Assembly (NCBI GenBank): GCA_039621445.1
Contig: CP154956.1
Span: 29,952,667 to 30,016,666 of the forward strand
Reading direction: 5' to 3'
Length of the DNA: 64,000 bases
DNA from: Euglena gracilis
Lineage: Eukaryota > Euglenida > Euglenophyceae > Euglenales
In this document: one piece after another, positions 58,787 to 64,000 of the stretch
Position numbering within the stretch: the stretch's first letter is position 1
Layout: every line of letters begins with the position of its first letter
Position numbers and translations under genes: made by a program
The notes under the pieces: model-generated
Told to the model about the DNA's origin: nothing
What the model saw: only the letters and a program-made list of their open reading frames with translations
The model's database searches: none

Positions 58787-61700
58787 CTTAGGCGGCGCGA
58801 ATTCCCAATTTTTTTTCCAATTTCTGTGTGTTTGAGGTGCGCGGATTTCCGCTTAGCCGACCCCCCTGATTTGGGTTGAAATTTTTAGGAGGCGGTGTGA
58901 ACTGAAGATTTTGGGTCATTTTGGGTCTGTTTTAAGCTTTTGGCAAAATGCTGATTTTGAAAATTTTGAAAGAGTTTTGGGGGGGTTTTTGTGAAACACC
59001 CCCCTGGAACGCCCTGAAGATTTGAAAAACAGAAAACAGCGGGAGAACACCTGGCCTCCAAAGCTCCGGTTGTGTCACGATGCTGCCAGACTCCCCCTCC
59101 AGAGGGGGTAACATGGTGTGGCAGGCGAGGAACAGCCAACCGCCTAAGCAACCCGCCCATTTTTGAACCTCTCGCGAGTCCGGGATCCAGTGATTGGGAA
59201 GGTGAACATACAGCACTGCCCAAAAGATGCTATAATTTCTGGAAGACATGTGTTAGGCGGTTAACCTCCTAGATTTAGCTTTCATGAAGAAGAGATTCCG
59301 CCCTTACGGAGGGGGCTGGACTGGGAATGACGTTAAAAATGAGGTTAGGCGGTTTACCGCGTAAAGAGGGGATGCTTCTGCAACGAGGTGTGTGCTGTGT
59401 GTGTTTACCCCTGGTGCTCCAATGGGTTTGCGAGAACCCCTGTATTCCCCTCCTCCTGGGCTGTGCACCACGGCGTATCATTTAGTAATGCAAGGTGGCA
59501 GTTGGACCAGGAAAGCACTGGAGTGAGACTCAGGGTGTGTGGTGTGGTTGCCTATGCTGCTATCCGAAACAGAGGAGTGGAAAATGGCTCAACAGCATTC
59601 TGGCAATCACAGGGTCAAGAACTTTGAGGAACTTGGGGCCAAGGTGAACTGAAGTGCGGATGCGGTTTAAGTGTGTGGTGTCTTTAATTTGTCAGCGATC
59701 AAGTTCCCTCAGCTGGGCCCGCAAAAAACTGAACACATCCACCTGTGACGCCCGCCGAGAAAGACACTGAAAATTTTTTTGTTAGAGGTGGTGCAGAAAC
59801 AGAACATAAGTTTTTTTTGGAAGTTTTTGTAAGGCAGTTTGCAGGTGGATCTCCGTGCAGACGAATGCATTAAACGTTAGAAAGCTTCAGGCACCGCTGC
59901 CAAGGATGGGTGGACCTGATGGATTTTTATTTTGTTTGGTGGATGGTGCTGTTGGGGTGGGGGTGAAGCACACACGGCAAATGAATGATATGGGTGAATT
60001 GGGGATCTTTCAGGCAGAAACCCGCGCAGAAGGGTTTGGGAATGTGAAATGTTCGTGTTTGTGGAGGACACATGGGATCGGGAAGTGGGAACGCGCTGAA
60101 ACCCCCGAAAGCCAGTTATCACGTCAAGTTGCCAATGAACAAGTTTGGGGGAGGGGGAGGGGGAGGGGGAGGGGGATTTTGAAACGTTGTGAATGGTAGC
60201 AGTAGGCGGTTATCTGCCTGCTCCGCTTTTTTTGGCACGGGTTTCCACGCAGATGTGGTGTTGACAGGAACCTGCGTGGAGCTTGTTGGCGTCCCGATGG
60301 CTTGTGTTTATGATGTCCCGACGTGCAACGTGATGTTTGAAGGTTGGGCCGGACAGGCTGAAAGGGAGCTGCGGCTGCTGCACCTTGGCAGCAAGCACAG
60401 GAGCGGGCGGAAACCCGCCTGGCATTTGAGCAGGAGGCGGACACCCTCCTTTCCAATGAGGAGGTGGACGTGTTCTCCCCGGCCGGTGGTGAAGGTGTTG
60501 TCTGCAGGGATGGCAGTGGAACGCGTGGGTCAGTTTCCAGGCCGGGCTGCGGTGCGGTAGCGGTGCTATTCAATTGCTGTCCCGAAAATAGCCGAAAAAG
60601 CCGAGGTCAATTTCTCAGGAGGGAATGAAGCACCTCCCAGAACCCTCCTCCTGAAACCCAACGGTGTGGGCGGTCAAAAATCAGGCTTTGGGGACAGCTG
60701 GGGAAAAAATAAATCAAACAAACAGACGGAAAAGCGCCGATTTCAGCAGCTGGTGGCGGCAATCAAAAAATTCGTGGGTTTGCGGAAGGAGTTCTCCAAG
60801 TTATTAAGATTTCAATGCTTTTTGAATGGTTCTTTAAGAGAGTTTTATAGCATTTTCCGTTTGAAAAGTTGCAGTTTTTGCTTAAATTCTGACAAAATGC
60901 CCAAAACACCTCCTTTTTTCTGGCTCTTCTTTTTTCGGGCCCAGCTACATGCAACGGAGGTCTCCGCGGTTAGAAGACGTGTGGAGGGGGGGGACCAGAA
61001 GGCGTTTTTCTTAACCAACACCAGGCAGGGGGGGAAATGCGTTTCGCATTTTTTCGCATTTTTGTCAATTTTTCAAAAATGCGCATTTTTGCGCATTTTT
61101 TTGCGCATTTCTTGCAATTTCCCCCCATTTTTGCACATTGTTCATGTTTTTGCGCATTTTTTTGCGCATTTTTTGCGCATTTTTTGCCCAATTTTGCACA
61201 TTTTCAACTTTTGCGCCTTTTTTGCGCATTTTTGCCCAATTTTGCACATTTTCAATTTTGCGCCTTTTTTGCGCCTTTTTTGCCCAATTTTGCACATTTT
61301 GCCATTTTTTGCACATTTTCCACCCAAATCACATGCTCACCGAATTTTGCCCACGTTCAACTGACCCATTTCTGTAACCTACGAACCCATTTTCGCACTT
61401 TTTTGGCCAAAATGCCTTCATTTCAGCTCTTTTTGGTGATTTTGGTTTAATTTTGGGTTTACTGTTGGAAATTTGTCTAAGTCCCTTTTCCCTTAGGAAT
61501 GTCACAAACTCAGCGCATTTTTTGCGCATTTTTTTGCGCATTTTTGCGCATTTTTTCCGAGGGCCGTCCAGCGCATCCCCCCCCCTGCACCAGGTCACCA
61601 TTTGATTTGACCCGATGCAATTGGCTTCAATCCAATGTGGCCACTCTCTACACAGGTGTGTCCGGTCCGTTTGGAAACCACCCCTGCCCTGAGTGCCCAA

Positions 61701-63090
61701 GTTTAAAGACTGCAGGTGTCCGTTGCAAACTGCCTGGCAGCCTGGAAACAACATCTGTCGTCCACTTCCTCCAAAAACATTCACGCCTGTGACTGATGTC
61801 ACAAGTGGTGTAGGAAGATTTTCAGAATTTTGCAAACAAACCTGCACATGTCATTCTAGGGAGGTTCCCATCTTCCCCCCCCCCGTCGTCCCCAAACCTT
61901 TGTTTTTTCAGCCCACTCTTACGCGACCAGGCTGTTTCCTGCCTGGCCTCTCTGACCTGACCTGACAGGTGTTATGCCCCTCTCCATCCCTGTCTATTAA
62001 TTGTGTCTCGGCAAACCCCGTCTCCATTCCAACTCATAAAAGTCTCAGTGCTGTTGGCCTCCTGAGCGGGTACTCTGTATTTTCCTTTAAGCAGATAACC
62101 GCCTACGTCGTCTCTTGGTATCCACCCAACCCCATGCCATCTCCTTAATGGTGTTATTAAATTAATGTGGGGATGGTTAGGCGGTTAACCGCCTAAAACA
62201 AAATTGCTGGTGGTGGGAAGACTTTGCTGGTTTTGGATCATACCGGATGTGCTATGTGTGCAGAGTTTCATAAATCAGTCAATTTAGCTTTTTTTTTGAC
62301 CGGTTTAGACAGGGACTTTATTCTATCCAAAAGCGTTGGCGAAGGCAGGATATCATTGGGTGGCACCTGCCCACGTCGTCAGGGAGTTCTCCAGCAGCCA
62401 TTGGCTATGGTGTTACTGTCCCCCATTCCAGAGACCCCAGCAGGCGCCAACGTCTGGTCAATGCCGGTCTCGACACAGGGGGGGGGGCAACACCACCAGG
62501 ACACCACCATTGTTTCTTATTCACTCCAGACGGATTCCCGCCTGCACCAAAGTGCCACACACTCACCACATATATACACAACAGGCGGATTCCCTCCCAC
62601 AAGGTATCAGCTGTTTGTGTTCTGGTGGGCGGTAATCCGCGTACCATTATTTGTTGTCGCTTTTAGGCGGCAATCCGCGTACAAGTTTATCCTTCGTGTA
62701 TATCCGCCTAAACGTTTAACTCTGTTGTCTAACACTTCTTGTTTAGTTTTAGGCAGTTATCCGTTCACGCTTGCAGAATTCATTCGCTTCTCAGGTATTG
62801 TCAGCAACATCAACCACCGAAACACAGCCCCATGTCACCCCCATTCAAAGTCGGTGTTTTTTTTAGCCATTTCAAGCAGTTCTACCACACTCCCAAATCA
62901 CACAATTCACACACAATCGAAAATCGTTTAAGCAGATTACCGCGCAAAACCACTTTCAAAAAATTCTGGCCCAAAGCTGCCACACACCTTTCGGAACCAA
63001 AAATTTTGTGCCTTTTTAGGGGGGGTTTTAAAACAGCCAAAAAACTTCAGAAACCGCCAAAATTGGTTTGGGCAATTCGCGCCGCCTAAG
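58787..63090. mobile_element. Large inverted-repeat element C (4,304 bp)
   Basis: Left end CTTAGGCGGCGCGAATT, right end its exact complement over 17 bases with weaker similarity inward. The first ten bases match the ends of elements A and B. The interior has many short palindromes of the TTAGGCGGTTAACCGCCTAA type (59253, 59344, 60203, 62091, 62177, 62620, 62660, 62748). It contains the nested element at 61026-61587. A frame at 60189-60560 is Cys/Arg-rich with no recognised domain; no transposase seen. It separates the helical exons from the exon at 63184. Confidence 0.7.
61026..61587. mobile_element. CAGGGG/CCCCTG inverted-repeat element, copy 3 (nested in C)
   Basis: Begins CAGGGGGGG, ends CCCCCCCTG, flanked by a perfect 7-bp duplication CACCAGG (61019-61025 and 61588-61594). 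Right half 61380-61530 is the reverse complement of part of copy 2. GCGCATTTTT arrays fill the left half. Confidence 0.85.
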
Positions 63091-63183
63091 CCTGTCTTGC
63101 GGTGCTGTGCGCGACGAACCTGATTGATTTACTAAACCGCAAACGAGGAGCAAGGGCCGGAGCACCCCCCCCCCCATTGACAG

Positions 63184-63519
63184 GCAAACTGGACGCACTG
63201 CTGACTGCTGGGCTACCGCAAGTGCCGCCGCCCGGCCCGCAAGGCAAGGACGGCGTGGCCGCCCTGCCGCCGGTGTACTGGCACAGCGCCCACCCCCGCG
63301 TGCTGAGCCCCCTGACCGACGTGTCGCTGGAGTGGCGCACCCGCGTGGAGCACGCCATGAACACCGCCCCACCACCGGACCTCGACCCGGACTCCGGGGC
63401 CGAGCCGGGGCCGACCGCCGAGTTCAGCGTCACGGGCATCTACCTGAACGAGAACGGCCCGCTGTGGCGCGCGTACGGCCGGCAGCGCGCTTTGCAGCGG
63501 CTGCGGGTCGTCCGGGCAG
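63184..63519 (+). CDS. Exon with possible start of a PARP-type catalytic domain
   Basis: Open, GC-rich exon between acceptor TTGACAG and donor GGGCAG|GTCGTT. The protein has LPPVYWHSAHPRVLSPLTDVS in the middle and ends with FSVTGIYLNENGPLWRAYGR followed by QRALQRLR. The pattern V-x-x-I/V-x-x-x-N-x-x-LW-x-x-Y-x-x-x-R resembles the first strand and helix of PARP catalytic domains (ADP-ribosyl transfer from NAD). The NAD-binding HG and Y motifs would lie beyond the window, so this is tentative. Confidence 0.45.
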
Positions 63520-64000
63520 GTCGTTGGGTTGGGGGGAGTGGCAACAATGTTGTTTTCAGGTCGGTTAAGAGTATGGTCCTCTTTCAGTCATTCTTTAGGC
63601 AATGGGCTCTTCCATTGGGGACACACTCCTCACCATACCACTTCCCACACTGTTGAAAGAGCTCTGTGACGTAATAAAGTTGCTCTGGACCGCCTGCCTG
63701 ACTGCGCTGAGGCATTGGAGTCTTGCACTCACCAGGAGCTGAGCCCACCGCCGGGGGAGTGGGCGGCAGAGCTGGCAGGAACCTCTCCTCACCACGCCCG
63801 AGGAAACTACAACCATTTTTTGTTGTTTTGTGTGTGTGTGTGTGTGTGTGTGATGTTGTGTGTGCTCCATCGGTGATGTTTTGCTTTCTGCTGGCCCCAG
63901 AATGGGAAAAAAAACGGTAGTTGACCAGGTTTTCCCCTGTGACCAAAGCTTTTGACGTTTCTTGAATCAGCACGTTCCCGCAGTTGCGAAAAGGATTTAG
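63520..64000. other. Right edge, no exon fixed
   Basis: Probably intron after the exon at 63184, with a TG repeat at about 63830-63852. A GC-rich frame near 63685-63770 (PDCAEALESCTHQELS) could be part of a further exon, but its edges are not supported. Confidence 0.3.

Overview
The window looks like nuclear DNA of a photosynthetic euglenid, most like Euglena gracilis. This is inferred from intron chemistry and targeting signals, not from any database match. Coding capacity is split into short, very GC-rich exons separated by long AT-rich or poly-G/poly-C introns, and every recognised gene is on the + strand. Conventional GT-AG introns alternate, within the same gene, with introns that have neither GT nor AG. 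In those, intron bases +4 to +6 are complementary to bases -8 to -6 (usually CAG with CTG), which is the described signature of euglenid nonconventional introns. One gene also carries a presequence of euglenid class I plastid type (signal peptide, Ser/Thr/Ala-rich stretch, second membrane helix).

Layout from left to right. About 660-4114 holds the 3' part of a flavin amine oxidase (polyamine oxidase/LSD1-like fold). 5824-11494 holds a claudin/PMP22-like four-helix membrane protein. 14137-25832 holds a complete sideroflexin (mitochondrial serine-carrier family) in eleven exons. 25833-33361 is a gene-poor stretch rich in repeats (a roughly 160-bp tandem array, a 19-bp palindromic minisatellite, an inverted-repeat element). 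33362-41019 holds a GNAT acetyltransferase with a plastid presequence spread over four exons. From 41824 onward there is a kelch-repeat protein. Its blades run to about 46.9 kb and are followed by helical, coiled-coil exons (47.1-53.9 kb), a degenerate protein-kinase-like domain (54.1-57.2 kb), more helical exons (57.6-58.5 kb) and a right-hand exon (63184-63519) that may open a PARP-type catalytic domain. Whether everything after 41824 is one very large gene or several cannot be settled from sequence alone.

Mobile DNA is unusually legible. Three large inverted-repeat elements (2.9, 1.7 and 4.3 kb) have related ends (CTTAGGCGGC or close variants) and each lies in a presumed intron. Three 0.47-0.56 kb elements begin CAGGGG, end CCCCTG and are flanked by 6-7 bp target duplications. 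A 139-bp hairpin element has a 9-bp duplication. The inferred products act in different compartments (oxidase, plasma membrane or vesicle, mitochondrion, plastid, signalling), and I see no pathway linking them. No RNA genes, CRISPR arrays or bacterial-type operons were seen.
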